A DNA stretch of 64,000 nucleotides from Lanius collurio (GCA_020086605.1 JACBWW010000016.1:7310325-7374324), one strand, 5' to 3'; positions 13,401-28,400 are shown, counted from the stretch's first letter. Numbers and translations: made by a program. Notes: a model not told the origin generated them from the sequence alone.

Positions 13401-16400
13401 CGGAAAACAGATGATTTCTACTTTGATAAAACAGACTGAGAGGTGGCCAGGAGTTCACCATTCAGTGTCTCACTTTCCACTTTCAATATGCATGAAATTT
13501 ATTTAGCACCAAAGCAGCCACAGAAGCTCACATGCATGTGCCAAACAATTACTTCTGGCTGCTCTGGTTTGCAGGATGTCCAAATGACGTGGCAAAAGAA
13601 AATAAGGTGTTGCTGAGGCTTTGGGCAAAAAGGACCGTGGTGAAGGAAAACAGTTGTTGTGAAGGAAGGATAAGAGATGTAAATTTGAGTGCCTAACACT
13701 AGCCCAGCTGAAGACTGTGGAGAAAGAAAATCGTACCTGTCCACCAGACTGGCTGCCTCCTGAGGAAGGTGAACCCTGTAAATGTTACATTCTCATTTAA
13801 AAACTTTTCTTTGATATGTGCATTTAAGTACAAGGTATTGTGTTTTACTCTATTAACTATGTTTCAGAAGATCTATCAGGTTGAGAATGCAATTTTATCT
13901 ATAGAAAGATTAATGAGAATAAAATAAACCACAGAGCAGTCTGGAAACTTAGGTATTACCAATCTGGTAATATTTTCTTGAAATATGTATGCTGGGGGCA
14001 AAAACGCCTCACAATAACAACAAAGAAGAAAAATTTCCCACCTGCCCACCATACTGGCTGCTTCCAGATGAAGATGAGTCCTGAAAAAAATAAAAATCAC
14101 TTACTTATATTTAAAATATATAAATTAATGCCAAATGTTTATTACTTTCATTTTTTCCTGGTGTTAAAACATCAGTTAATACATGAATTGTATTTTGACT
14201 ACTTGCATTTGGACTTTTACATAGAAATATGTAAAGAAGAATTAATCAATCTTGTTCACAGATTAAAAATTGCTGCAATACAATATGAAGCCTCAAACTT
14301 TTGTATGACAGATACTTGAGGTCAAAAATACAAAGATTTAGTATTTACCTGTCCACTGGAGTAGCTACCACCTTGAGAAGATGACCCCTGCAAAAAGCAG
14401 ACCCAATTTATTTTTGTTTGAAATGACTTCTGGAGAACAAGACTGTTGTACACACACAGTTTTTAATTTTTTTACTCAAACAGCTTGCAATTTGATTTCA
14501 CAAGACATGATGCCAGATGTCATGATATTCTGGGAAATAAATGGTTTGGTGTAATATACTCATTGGGAAAATTTTTAAATAGTACAGCCATTTTGGAAGG
14601 GAACTGCAAATAATAAATAAAATAGATGCTTACATGTCCACCTGACTGGCTGCCTCCTGGGGAATAAAAATCCTGGAAAAATGTATTGAAATTACATGAA
14701 AAAACCAAACCCTCAAAACTGGAAAGATCAGAGTGTAAGATAAACACTCCTTGCTTCTCCACATTCCTTATTTTTCTGTCATGGATTGTTCAAGAAAAAC
14801 AAAAAACATCTGTTGTCTTTCTGTATAGAACAGCACATGCCCCTTCATGAATAATTGCTCTTTTGGTGGAAGACATTCTTTAGGATACAACAGTTGAAAG
14901 AGTTATATCTCCAACAAAATAATTTATCAGTCTGTGTCATTAGAATAAATAAAATATGTGCCATGTAAAAATGATAGGAAAAGTAGGAAGCCTTGATAAG
15001 TAAGTCATACAGCACAACAAAGCAAAGGATTGCATTTAGAATACGTGCTGAACAAATTATGGTATTGAAGCCCTTTGCAGTAAAGCAATGATTTAAAAAG
15101 CACAAGGACTTGAACAAATAAATCGTGCTATTGCATTTGTGATGTAAATTTGAGATTCAAGAGCACGCCTCAGCATCAGTTGGGATTTCTAGCAGAACTT
15201 TTACTCTTTAGCCATACCCTCATTCTCTCTGTGCTTGAGGACTTTCTGTCCCCCACTGGAAGCTGCCCCAGGGTTTCCACACAAGTTGTAATTTAGGTGC
15301 CAAGCACTAGGGCTGGCACCTGGCAATATATAAGGAAGGAGGGCTTACCCGTTCGCTCTGGCCATCACCAGTTGGCAAGGCAGAATCCTAAAAAATAGCA
15401 GAATCTCGTTATTGCCATGGCAAATACTATCTCTTTCTAAGCAAAGGTGGAAGGCAAAGGAAAGTACTGCTTGTGGGAAGGTTGAAGATGTAGGCTGTAG
15501 GATAAGCTGTCTACAAGTTCTTTCTCTGCTCATTTCTGGAGAATGGCATTTCTTTATTTTGAAAGCTGAATTCTGATATAGTGAAATAAAGGAATGAAAT
15601 CACATCTCAATCTATTTTACTTCCTCCAGAAGGTTTCAATGAAAAACATCAGCATTTGGAAAGCTGCCTTGACTTTTTAAGACCAGGATGTGGTGCAAAT
15701 CTGGTGTTATACCTTAGTTTCTTTCGGAGGGTTTTTTGGCTCCTCTGTAGTATCATATTTTAGCTTTCTTGATTATTCATAAGGAGATTTTGATATAGAA
15801 ACTGCATTGAAGCTATTGACACAGTATACTTGTGACTAAACTGCACAGCTGAATTTATAATTATTTGCAGAGAGCAATTTCCTACTAACAAGGACCCTGG
15901 AAAACACTTTAAAATGGTGAAGTTTTATAAACAGCTTCAGCAGAATTAATAGAAAATATACTTTAGTCAGGAGAAAAGGCATCTTCCTAGGAAAAGCAGG
16001 CAGTTTTCACTACACTATGTGAAAACAGACCATTCCTATGGAATATATAGATGAAGGAACTTGAATCTTACATATCTGGCATTGGAAAAACAAACTAAGT
16101 TTAGTGCAAATTGGGGATGGAAAGAGGGAAACAGCCATATATTAATATTGAATTTTGGTGGAAACTGTGAAATAAAAAGATCTTTCTTTGTAATTGCTAC
16201 TTCTAATAACCAATTCAAAAAATGTTTGATTGTTAGAAGTCAGAACTGTTGTAACTGCAATTTTAATTTGTGAAGTCCTTTTCACGCATAGTACAATCAT
16301 GTGACATCAGATAAGGTAAAGGTCCATGTAAGCATCTAGATACTTTAAAAGGTAGTGAATTATCATATTGATATTGTTGAGAAGAAATGCTTACACTATC

Positions 16401-19400
16401 TTGAGTTTCACTGCCTCCCATGGAAGGTGAATCCTGTAAAATTATGAGAAACCATTCATTTTTATATAAAAAGACTCTTACATGCTCTTAATTGTGGAGA
16501 ATATAAAATAGAAGAATAAAGCTAGCTAAATGCTTAGAATCTCCAATTTTACCCAAACTAGGGAATGTGCAAAAAAAGAAAAAATATGTAACTTTATCTG
16601 TTGCTTAAGGAGAAGAGGATGGGAAAAGCCCCCTCCTTGCAAATATGAATTTTTATAAGGAAAAACTTTTCAATGAAGTTAATTTGCAATGTTATAATTC
16701 TTTATATTCAAAAATCCCATTTTTTAAACTTTCAACAGCTTCTGCGTAAGTAAGGTGTGTAAAGCAAATGCACAAAATATTTTCCTTTAGCATGAGGAAA
16801 TGTTATGATAATGCATAAAAAATAAAGTATTTAAAGCATTGAATAGTCATAGGACACAGTTAAAAACAGCATACATAGTGCATCATGTTCTCTACATTAT
16901 GGAAACTTTTTGAGTTGCTACAAAAGTAAAGAGAAACAAAAGTTAAAATGGCATTGTCATGGTCATGGTCACTTAAAAGTAACTGAAACATAGAACCCAG
17001 GACAAAGAGTAATCAACACATCAAGATTAAGCTTTTGATGTAGGAGACAACATTTACCTGGCCATAAGTGTCAGAACCACCGTATGTAGAAGATCCACCC
17101 TTTTCAGAAAACATAAATAATTTTCATATTGCAAACAGACTTTTTTTTTGATATTTACTGTAGAGATCTCCTTCTTGGTGGATTTAAAAAATATGGTTAT
17201 TTATTTAGTTATCAGAATGGTTAAGCAACTCAGAGTTATATCCCTGTAAAACACTAACATACTTTTTAACTCAAATTCTAACTCCCCTTTTGAAGAGACC
17301 TTTATCTTACAGGTAATTCAAAGCTAACATTGTTGAGAAGATAAGCCTTAAAGATTGGATGCATTCCACCCTTTTACTCCCCTACAAACTTCCAGACTAC
17401 TTAGTTAAAAATATATATATGAATTAACTCATCCTTTAAAGAAAAACCACCTTCATTAGAATGTAGTGAGAGCCAAAATACAAATATAGTGTACATTTAC
17501 TTCACCCAGGGTATTGGCCCTCAGTAACATTCACACAAAGAGAAAAAAATGAGTATTTACCTGACCGTAGGATTCACTGCTGCCATCATAAGCAGAAGAC
17601 CCTCCCTGAACACAAAAATGGCTGATTAATTTGATTCTCCCAAAAAAGTGTTTTTGATCATTCAAGGACAGAATAGGAGTGAAAATAAACTAAGTCTGTT
17701 ATCTCTACAAACTAGAAAGAACACCTACCTGTCCATAAGATCCACCAGGATAGAAGGAAGGCCCTCCCTACAGAGAAAACAAAGAAAGTTACTGTTTTGT
17801 AGCTGAATTGTTTTCTCAAAGAATACTTTTAGTCTGTTCCTGTGCAGGCACAGTGACCAGAATATTTACCTGGTAACCGGAGTAAGAACTGTGGGATGAA
17901 CCTGGGCCACCCTGAAAGAAAAACACAGACCAGCTATTTTCTTGCAGATGAGGGTTTAAATACCTGCACATCTGGTTCTTACTTGTCACCCAACTCTCTA
18001 ATTTTTATGTGCCTAAGTAAAACTCAAGATCATTATTGTTAAAGTGGAAGAAATCTGGCAGCAATTTTCTTAGCCTGCTGAAACTTGAATTCTGCAAACT
18101 GCAAAGACCATTCTGTACTGTTCCCTGTGAAGCTGCTCAGCACCAGGTTACCTCAGGGTTAATTTAAGTTTTCTGCTCTAAGGGACAACAGTGGGGTCTG
18201 TATTACAGTGTGTCACAGCACCCACAATATTGGGAGTGAAGGAACCAGGAGGATGGGAGTCTGTANTCTTTCTAATTACAGAATCCTATGTCATACTTTG
18301 AAGACTCTGTGTTGTTACACATGATCATAGCCTTGATGGTCTTTTTAAAAATTGCCAGAATACTGAACTTCCAAAATGTAAAGAGTACTTAGGAGAGCAT
18401 ATTTTTCAGCTCACCACTTAAAGGAGAAGACTATTTACCAGTACATGACATTCACTACTATTGTCATTTCCCCTTTATATAAAAAACAGGGAAAGTATTA
18501 TTCTATGGTTAGACTGCTTCCTCTGAGACTATTTGTAGACTAGGATTTTGTCTTTAAATGAAGCTTGGAGAAAAAGCAGAATAATTGCAGTGTGAGGAAT
18601 CTGGGGATCCATGTAAGTAAAACAATTTTTTCCTTTGAAACAAGATGGTTTAAATATGTATAGCTTTGACTCTTGATTTATAACATTCTTCAGGTTTGTA
18701 CAGACTTTTGTGTAACTCACAGCTTTTAAATCTAGAAGAATGCTTTTTGCAAGATTTTTTCTCCTGTGCTGAAGAATCTTCAAGGAATCATAGAATCACA
18801 GAATAATTTGAGTTGGAAGGGACCCAAAAGGATTATCAGGTCAAACTTCTGGCCCTGCACAGGACCAGCCCCAAGAGTCTCACCATGTGCCTGAGAGAAT
18901 TGTCAAAATGCTTCTTGAACCCTGTCAGGTTTGGTGCTTCCCTGGGAAGCAGATGACTCTCTCTTTTATATAAGATTTATCAATAGTAGTTTATTTGCAC
19001 ATATACATCTATCTGTATCTCGCTTTTTTGTTATTGTTAGAATGTAACCTATCATGGCCAATCTGTTTACATTCTAATCTAAACACTGTAGCTGCCATGT
19101 GTAGAGGGCTCTGGACAGAAAATGAAGTTGATTTTTAAATTCAGTTTATTCCTTTGCAAAGATTACTGAATTTTACTGTTGAGTGGAGGCAAAGATCAAG
19201 TCTATTGCTACACAGTTTATCAAAACTAAATTTGATCTGCTGATATGATTGCAAACTGGGAAATAAGCTCTTGTGTATGAAAGAGGATGCATCTGCACTG
19301 AGAATTGGTTTCTAATGTGTCCAATTTTGATGTCTTATTTTTTTCACGTTGAAAATTTTTGTTGATAGCAATTAATTATACTCTCTTCTCCCAATCAAGT

Positions 19401-22400
19401 TGTTAAAAACTAGGGGCTTTTTTTTCACCAATTAAACCATGCGAAGAAAATGTTTATTAGAATGAAAAAATACCTTGCATAAAGATCTCCACATTTTTGC
19501 TTATAAATGTTTTTTTTTTAATACAATCACACAACAAATTAAAAGGTTTTTCCTCAATGAAGTTTCAGTATTATTTATTTTAATAGACTAGTTTATGTTT
19601 CAAAGCATGTAGGTCATGATTACTGCTTAGCCTCAATTAGATGAAAGAGGTGGTATTGTACCTGACCAAAATTACTGTTATTATATTTTAAGTTAATGAA
19701 GTTAAGTTTGGAAAGCAGTAATTTCTTTATACAACGAGTTTGCTTAAATAGCATAGGTTTTTAAATAGAAAGAACAATCCACAAAGTGCTTCTTGTTGAA
19801 ATCAGAAACTAAAAAAATACTGCACCATTCAAATGGTTTTATGTAAACAGAGCTTCAATAAAAGGTTCAGAAATATGTATCCTGATAGAAGACAGGTGAC
19901 TTTAAAATCCAAGGTGACTTTAAAAGCCAGAAGTCTGGTAAAACTAGTCTATAATGCCCACATAAACACATTCCTTGGCCTTTTTCCTCGAACAGAGGCA
20001 CTGCCTAAAAGAAAAGTTTATCCACTGCAACTGAAAATGAAATTTCAGTGATTCTCTTTAGGGGAAAGAACAGTTTAAATGTTGTTTTAAGAGATTATAT
20101 TTTGAAATATATTTTGAAATATTAAAGTATCAATATATTTTGATATTTTTTGTCACAATATTTTATTGTACCAGTGAGAAAGACAAGGAAACTAAGCTGG
20201 ATGCAAATAAATACCATGGTTACTACAAGGTATATAGACTGTTTTTTGAAAGTAATGAATAATTAGCTCATAGTAGTCAAGTGACAGAGCATCTGGATCA
20301 CCAAACACACAGAAAATAAGCAGCCAAATGGTAATGATGCAGTTAAGTGGAACTCATTCTTTCATTTGAATGCATACAGTTCTACCCATAGTAAGGAAAT
20401 TACCATTAATGTTTAGTGTTAACCAAATGTTCATATTTACAAGGTGATTAATTCAAAATACTCCATTATAAAGAAGGAAGTATAAACTTAGAAAAATAAT
20501 TACCTGTCTATGACCACTGCTTCCATCAGGACAAATGCAACCACCCTACAAATTAAAAAAAAAAGGAAAAAAATATTGCTTTGTGAAAATCTAAAATAAA
20601 ATCTTATTTCAGATGTGAAACTGTTTAGGGGAAGAAAGCCTGTGGGACTGCAGAGTAGGTGTGACCTTTTGTGTACCTGGGACAAAAGAGGGGACAGATG
20701 TGTATGTTAACATTTGCTTTGGAAGCCAGGCTGATAGTGCTTCTCTAAGTGAGATGTCTCGATGACAGATGCCTCAGAAAGAGAGAAGTATCAGGGTAGT
20801 CAGGAGAATCCCAATTGTGCTATCACCAATAAAATACGTTACGTTGAAACAGTGCTAAAAGGTAATTTCAGAGAGCCATTTCTGAAAAATTTAATTTGAA
20901 TAGGGTGACTTAATTTACAAATTAATGGATAACATCAGCATCTTCTACATAAAACTACTTAAACTCTGACTCCTGAATTTAATTAGTTTAATTACCAGGA
21001 AGCTATGTGAACAAAACTAGTTAAAAATAAAAGAAATGCTGACCTGATTACTTGATCCACTGGTTGCAATAAATGATCCACCCTGTGAATAAAACAATTC
21101 TATTTTATTAAAGCATTTTACTAGAATTTAAAGTATAAAACTATGTAGTGAGAAACTCTATCACAAACTATTACTTCCCTGCACCAACAAACAGAACCTG
21201 TTGAATTACCTTGAAAACAAACTAGGATGAAACATAATTAAATGACTTGATACAATTCACAGGGAATGGGCATTAGGAAAACTTATTAAGAAAATGGTTA
21301 CCTTCCAGAGCTCGGAGATCTGTCTGTACCCTTGAATTAAACTTCAAACTCTCTGAGACAGAGGACTATGCTAATGTTAAATCTACATAATGCTGGGTGT
21401 AGGAAGATTTCAGACCCCTGGGAAGCTGAAAGGTACCAATACAAGATAAGATACTAAAAAACCAGAACAAGGTCCCACTCTGGATCAGCTGAATTTCTCA
21501 TAGCTTTCTAATATATACACTGCTGCAGCAGTAAATAATCCTACAGAATATGAAAGCTGGATGTACTTTTGCAACAGAAGTACAAAATCCCTAACATGAG
21601 CTTTCTCACCAAATGCTAAATAAAACAATTATATATATATATATGGCCATTGCCATTACTAGAGCATGAATGTTTCTAAGAAAAGAATCTGAAAATATTT
21701 TATTCTATTTTTCAAATGAATTTTACAAAATGTGATGTAAAGAAACACCTGCAATTCTTACCTGCTTGGTGGGGTGAAGGAACAGAAGAAACTGTGTATT
21801 CTGGGCCCAATATCACTATTTACAACTGTGCAAAATTATAACATTATGGGGAAAATGCTGTCAAATCAAAATGGCACCTGTAGCACAGAAAAATTACTGG
21901 AACCTAACTTTCAAAATGAAATGTAATTTATCAGAAAGCTCCTTGATCCCATTCAGTTGACACTATGTTATTACCTGGACGTCAGAGTGGCTGCTATTTG
22001 AAGGAGAAGATGCATTCTGTGAAGAAACAAAAAAATGAAACATTTGTCTGTAAGGGTAATAAAATAAAATACATAGTTCTATTAGGAAAGAATGACCTGA
22101 CCCTAAACAGAACTAATTCTCTTTTCTGGACACTAGATCCTTCTTCATTTTTTGTAGGTAATACATAAGGAGCTATAAGGTTACCACTACCAGCAGCAGT
22201 TCAGAAAAAGTGACAAGAATGGTTTACCTGTACATCATAGGCTCTTCTGCTTAAAACATGTGAAGTGTCCTGCAAAAAACAATACATTTTGCTATTAGGA
22301 GATGAAAACTCTATGATCAGTGATAGGTCTTTTTTTCATTCCATATTATTTGTTTATAACAGGTGCAGACCCATTATTGTGTACATTGAGTAGGAATGCA

Positions 22401-25400
22401 TTATTATAAAATAAAAGGCTATTTACACATAATTTTTATAGGCTACTACTGAGTCTGACTAGCAGCTATACAATACACATATTGTGTAGGAGTTGTGCAT
22501 CTCCTACACAACTGCTGAGCACAGTTAGCAAACATCATTATTCCATCTTTCTTCAGCTAAAATATTAGCTGTCCTTTGTTTGTATGACACTCATTTAATT
22601 TTAACTTTAGCTTGGACCAACTCTGTATGTGCTTAATGACGAACAAGAATTTGAGCTGCTCCCTACTTCAAAGCATGATTTTCATGTCTTTTTTTCATAT
22701 ATATATACTTTAAAGAAATTCACCCAAAGAGCAAATATCCAAGTAATTTTATTTTACTTTCCCCCTATGTAGGTGAATATCAACTAGTACAAACTTAATT
22801 AGGGGAAAATTAGGTATAATTAAGACAGATTAGGTATAGTTAGGACCAAAATCCTATAAAGCAGGCCTACAGTCATACAAGAAAAAAAGTGATACTTACT
22901 CGGGCAACAAGAACTTTCTTCTTTGCACAACCAGAACGCTGTAAAGAAGCCACAAGCCTGTTATTACTTTATGGGTGTAGTCATCTACATGAATTACTTT
23001 AGCAAAAATCTACTACTTGTCAGGGTGATGTTTGGAAAAGGAAAATATCCAGATATTAGCAGTAAGAGCCTTAAAAAGCATATTCTTTGTCTGTTTTCAC
23101 ATCATCCCTTTCAAAAGAAGTTACTGCTTAGGGGAGTCTCCCTCAGCTGAACCACTGTAGTTTAGAGAACAATCTGTAAAAGGATTCTCTCTTGTTGTGG
23201 GGTTTTTTTGTTTGTTTGGTTTTTTTTGTTGTTGTTGGGGTTTTTTGGTTGGGTTTTTTTGGTGGTTTTTTTTGTTTTTTTTTTAGCATTCCCCATCCTT
23301 CTTTGTGAGAAAGTTTAGAAGCAAACTCTTTTATAATGAAGTCCAGCAATACAGACTGGATAGTGAGAACCAAGGGAATACTAACATCTTTCACAAGCAA
23401 AGGAGGAAGTGATGATGCTCCTAAACAGGGCTGGCTGATGAAGGATGTTTTTTTCAGAACATTTAGAATTGAACATAGTGCAATGCATTCAAGGTAAATA
23501 CAAGCCAAAACAAAAGATGTTTTCAGAAGGCCTCCGTACTTTCTCGAATATGTTTGGTGCAGTACTTAAGTACTACAGAGGAAAATAGGGAAAACAAGGA
23601 AGCAGAACAGTGAATGGCTGAGAATTGAAAAGGCAAGTAGCTGATGCTGGGTTACTCTAGATGGCAGTAAAACAAAAGGAGGTTGTGACAGATGGAAAAG
23701 CTTTTCTATGAACAGACACAAGTGGGAGAAAATGTAATTTATTTACACAACAGTACATTTGCTTGGTCACAATCTATCCATGTTAATTCACCGTTTCTGC
23801 TTGTAAGACAGGTGGAAAGTCTTGACAGAGATAATAATACTGTAATACCAGGAACAAATGTTACTTTATAACAGCAGCATGTAAGTGGCTTTAAATCTGA
23901 ACGAGTGAGAAAAGCTTGAGACAGCTACATGCCTCATGTGTATGAGTGATTAATTCCCAAATAACTTTCCAGTTAAAGTGGATATATTATGAACAAAATG
24001 TATTAGTATATATTCTTAGAAGTATTGTGCCATTTTAATAATTGTGCAGCAGCCTGGAATACAGAGAAATAATTACCTTTTTGAAGGGTATTATAAAGCA
24101 ATCATATACTAAAGGCCAACACGTCTAATATAGAAGTGTTCAGTTACTAACACTGTCTTTAATCATTAGAATAATACAGAACAAACAAAGTACTTACTTG
24201 ATTATTGGCACTGTATGTAGTGTCATTCTGGAAAAGAATAGATTATTTCCTTTTTTGAGAATTATTTAAATAAAGTAAGCTAACAGAAAATTGTTTCTGA
24301 TACTGCATACAGACATAAAAATTACTTTTTGCTCCCATACTCCACAGCCTTGACTAAATTACTTTGAAATTATAATACTCCTGGCTGAAAAACATTTTAA
24401 TAACAACTTTAGATTGGTAGAAATGTAACATGAAAAGCAGTGGAATATCTGTCACTTCTTCTTTCTTTCAATGTATGTACTTAAAGATTTTCTTTCAGGT
24501 TTGTTTTTTTTTTTTCTTTAATTAATGTAAAATGTACCCTTAGACTTTGGGGAAAATCATCTGTTACAGGAAAGGCATTGAAATACTTTTATTCATATTT
24601 CATTTCATCATGTTAAATGCATTTAAAAGCACTAGGTGTATCTGTAAACATATGTGTGACAATTTGCAGCAAGAGAAGAGGCAGTTGCTGGAACAGTGTG
24701 GAAACTCAGCATTCTTTCTGGATCATTCTGCTCCAAAGACTGCATCTAGCACAGCAATATTTTCTCATCTACGTGAAAACTATTGTGATGAAAATATATT
24801 AGAGACAGCATACTCACATCATCACAAGCATTGGGATTACTATCATCTGAGAAATCCTGTGAGTCCTAGAAGGACATCAGATACCAGTTATTTCCTCAAA
24901 ATAAAAATACACTTTTATGTTGTACTCTACAAGACAAAAGAGATGCTCATGCAAAGGAGAAGCTGAGTTAAATTAAATTACTATCTTTATAAGACAAAAA
25001 GGAGCCAAATACATAGCTGCAATAGTGGCTGACAGGGAATGTTCCAATCTTCAGTAAAGAAAAAAAACCCAACAAAACTAATCCAAACCAAGAAAAGCAC
25101 AGAAACAATTATGGTTTATTACATCTTTGAGAAAAATGAGGTAGGGACTACAAATAATATGTAACTAGGAGAAAGAAAGAACTACTAACCTGATTCTCAT
25201 AATAGGTGTCTGAGGATGATCCACCCTTTAAAACAAACAAAAATCACAATGAAAATTGGAGAAAATTAGTATATAGAAAATCTGATTTTGAGCAGAGGTT
25301 AAAGTTTATATGAACTGATGTACAAGTAGTGAAATAGAGTATTACTTACTTGGCCACCACCATAATTTTGTGAGTAGGATCCATCCTACAAAACAAACAA

Positions 25401-28400
25401 ATATAAACTCTACTTCAGAAGAAACTGTGATTCGGTTCAAAGGCTGTACAGCTGGGATAAACAATTACCTAGGATTTCTTTGAACAAATACAATTTTCAA
25501 GATATTCTGATAAATTATTAAATAATATAAAAGTTCTTACCAGGACAAAATCAAGGTCTACCTACCTGGTTGTCACCATAACTTTGGGAGGATGATGATC
25601 CACTCTGCTAAGAAAAAACATCAACAAAATAATTAGAATTTACATTACCATATTGCAGATCAGATATTGATCAGCCATTACAGAAGTTAAAACCATCATA
25701 AAACCTCAATGGGAGGCAATACTTACTTGGCTACTGCCATAGTTTTGTGAGGAGTATGAACCACCCTGTGAAAACAAAACAGCAACAGTTATAATGCTGG
25801 AGAGCTGAATTTTATCTGAGTGCATACAGCTATCCTATGTTGCTGAGTTCTGTGGAAGTTCTATGTAACTTCCTCCTTTATGTAAGTGGAATTTCAGGGC
25901 TGATAAAAAGTGTGCCTGCCAAGAATGAGTTACAAACTGGACACGGAGAGACTCTGCAAGAGTCTATATCTCTATGAGCAAGAAAACTGTACTGTGCATT
26001 AGAATTGCTTAAAAATTTTTACCAATGGATAATAAAGAGTTACCTACCTGACCACCCTGTGATCCACCCTGTAAATCAGACAAAAAATGCTTTAGACACT
26101 CGCTGTTTGGCCATGGAATGTTTTTGATGAAAACTATGATACTTGCTTAGGAAGAGCAAGAAGCAGAGGCAGATATGCAATATGGATATAACTTCTAACA
26201 TAATGAGCACACATTGCCAGTAATGCAATGGTAAATACTAGATGAGACATAAATCAAGGAACCTCAAACATTTAACTTAAAGTAATGTCTAGTGCACACA
26301 CGAGTTCTATTTGGAACACTCTCTAGAGAATGTATCTTTTTTTCTCCTGTAGAAAATGTAATTTATACAAATTAAATGAATTTATACAGATTCCCCTGGT
26401 AGCATTATTACACATAAAGCTGTGACCTGTGAGATACAGTGGCCTCGAGGAGTGTTTTATTTTAAATAAAACATTCAGTATGTTTCAATGTGCCCTCTTT
26501 AGAAGAGGAATGTAACTCCCTCCAGTGAAATCAGAAGAAACGTTTGTAGAAGTATTAAAGTCAAAAGTGCATAATAAGAACAGTGAAATCCTGAACTATT
26601 GAAGTGAGTAGGAAATTTGCCATTCACTAAAATGGGACTGAGGCTTCATTCAAAACAGTCAAAAATAAAATGAGAAGTATTATCTTTCAATGTTCTAGAA
26701 GATTTTAGAACAAAATTTAGGCATTTTCTCTTTTCTTAAAAAGAAATAGGTCCTCTTAAAAATTAAAAGCTATTACAAAATATGTACCTATTTAGTATAT
26801 ATTTCTATCAAGTTACAAGTTACATACAGTGCATTTTATACGCTGTATTACGTTATAACTATATATTGTAGCAACGTCTAAGTTGTTTGCACATTTATAA
26901 ATATAGTATATATTTATATTGCTAAAGCACAGTATTTGTTGAAACAATGAATCTATCAAATTTTTCTATTTTTGGTGAAAATTCAGTAAGAATAAAAAGA
27001 AATACTGTGAACAAAAAAGAAATCATCTATTGCTGCTTTCTTCCTAATTTTTAACATCATAGGGAAGACTTCTTTAAACACAGTTGACATCTTTTAAAAT
27101 AGTGGTCTGTAGAGCTCCAACACTTGAATTTGTAACAAATACACAGGTCTATAGTTCTATGTCTATAGTTCAATGCAAAAACTCAGTGAATTGTTAAGCC
27201 ACTTTGTTTCAGGAACCTCAAGTGGCAGTCCTAAAAATCCTTCTGGCTTTTGGTAGGAAAAGAGAGGCTGGTGAGTTCCAGCCCTGATTTAAGTCATGAC
27301 AGTTAAGCAACTGTGCAGCAGACTTCGTCTTTCCAGAATCTGGCCTTAATGTCCTAATGATTTAGATGTTTCACAGACATAATACTAGGAGAAAGGGGCA
27401 AGAAAGACTCCAAAGCCACTGTGATACTTCTGTGTATAGGAAGACAGTCAGTTCTAATCTCAAAATCTGTAAGATTACAAGGATTTGTGCAATATGAATC
27501 AGAATTTGGGACTGATTGAGTTAGTGTCAAAACTAATTGAGGATGCATCTTAAAACAGGAGGAGAAAGACCATTTACCTGGTGGCAGGGATTGCTATCAT
27601 ATGAAACACCCTGTCAAAAACCAACCAAACAAAAAAGTTAGTGTCATTTTTGTACAAAGTAATTAGTTTCCTTAAAATTTCTTATGTGTGAATTGATGTA
27701 ACAAAACTCAACATATAACTTTACAGAGGGTGAGTTAAATTTTATTTAACCCTTTAAGTGTGTGGCTTTACCCTCTGCCACTCTCTTACCCCCATACAAG
27801 CATCAAGACACATGCACACAGATGATCAAAGGACTACTTGTGAGCCACAATGAAAGAGGTAGGTTGGTAATTGATGTCTCTTTGTACCATCCTAGTTCCT
27901 GTTGATTGGCAAAGATGAACTGTTGGTGGGGTTTTTTTGGAAGCAACTGTTACTGTTGGATGACCATCTATCTAAATGTGACCATCAATCTCTTGCTAGA
28001 TTCACCCACCATGCATTTTAGGCAAAGCTTCTGCTCAGAGCCATTCCTTTACCTGCATTGGGTATATCTTGTGATAACAGGGTGAAGAACAGTACATGGA
28101 AAGAGTTTTGCCTTGGTGGTCACCCTCCCATTATTACAGCACAGGTCTTCTCTTGATAAGTCAGCCTGTGACACAGCTTAGTGGAAATTATCTGTTCTTC
28201 AGCAATCAGTTTCATTGCTGGTAAATGTGTCCTTGTGGTAATGCTCCTTATGATGCTTCACAGGTATTTTCATTCATGCCTTTTATCAATCCTAATATTT
28301 CTGCTGAGTACTGCTAAAAATGTCTATATTTATACTTATCTTTCATTCTGGTTGCTTTCCTCAATATATTTATTTAAACATAGGTTTACTATTGGTCTCA

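Noticed and set aside
18266..18266. Undetermined base n
   Set aside because: Assembly or sequencing ambiguity in an intron; no biological meaning.
23143..23508. 121-residue minus-strand ORF rich in Lys, Pro and Thr
   Set aside because: Its low-complexity part is the translation of a G/T homopolymer-like tract.
24547..24966. 139-residue plus-strand ORF, the second longest in the window
   Set aside because: It runs antisense across exon 28 of the Reeler gene; no domain or coding bias.
25541..25565. Second strong donor (CTG|gtaagaac) downstream of exon 25
   Set aside because: Extending exon 25 to it runs into an in-frame stop, and no acceptor gives a length divisible by three.
28053..28067. 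15-nt candidate microexon IYPMQ with CAG|gtaaag donor
   Set aside because: Too short to separate from chance, no cassette motif, modest acceptor.
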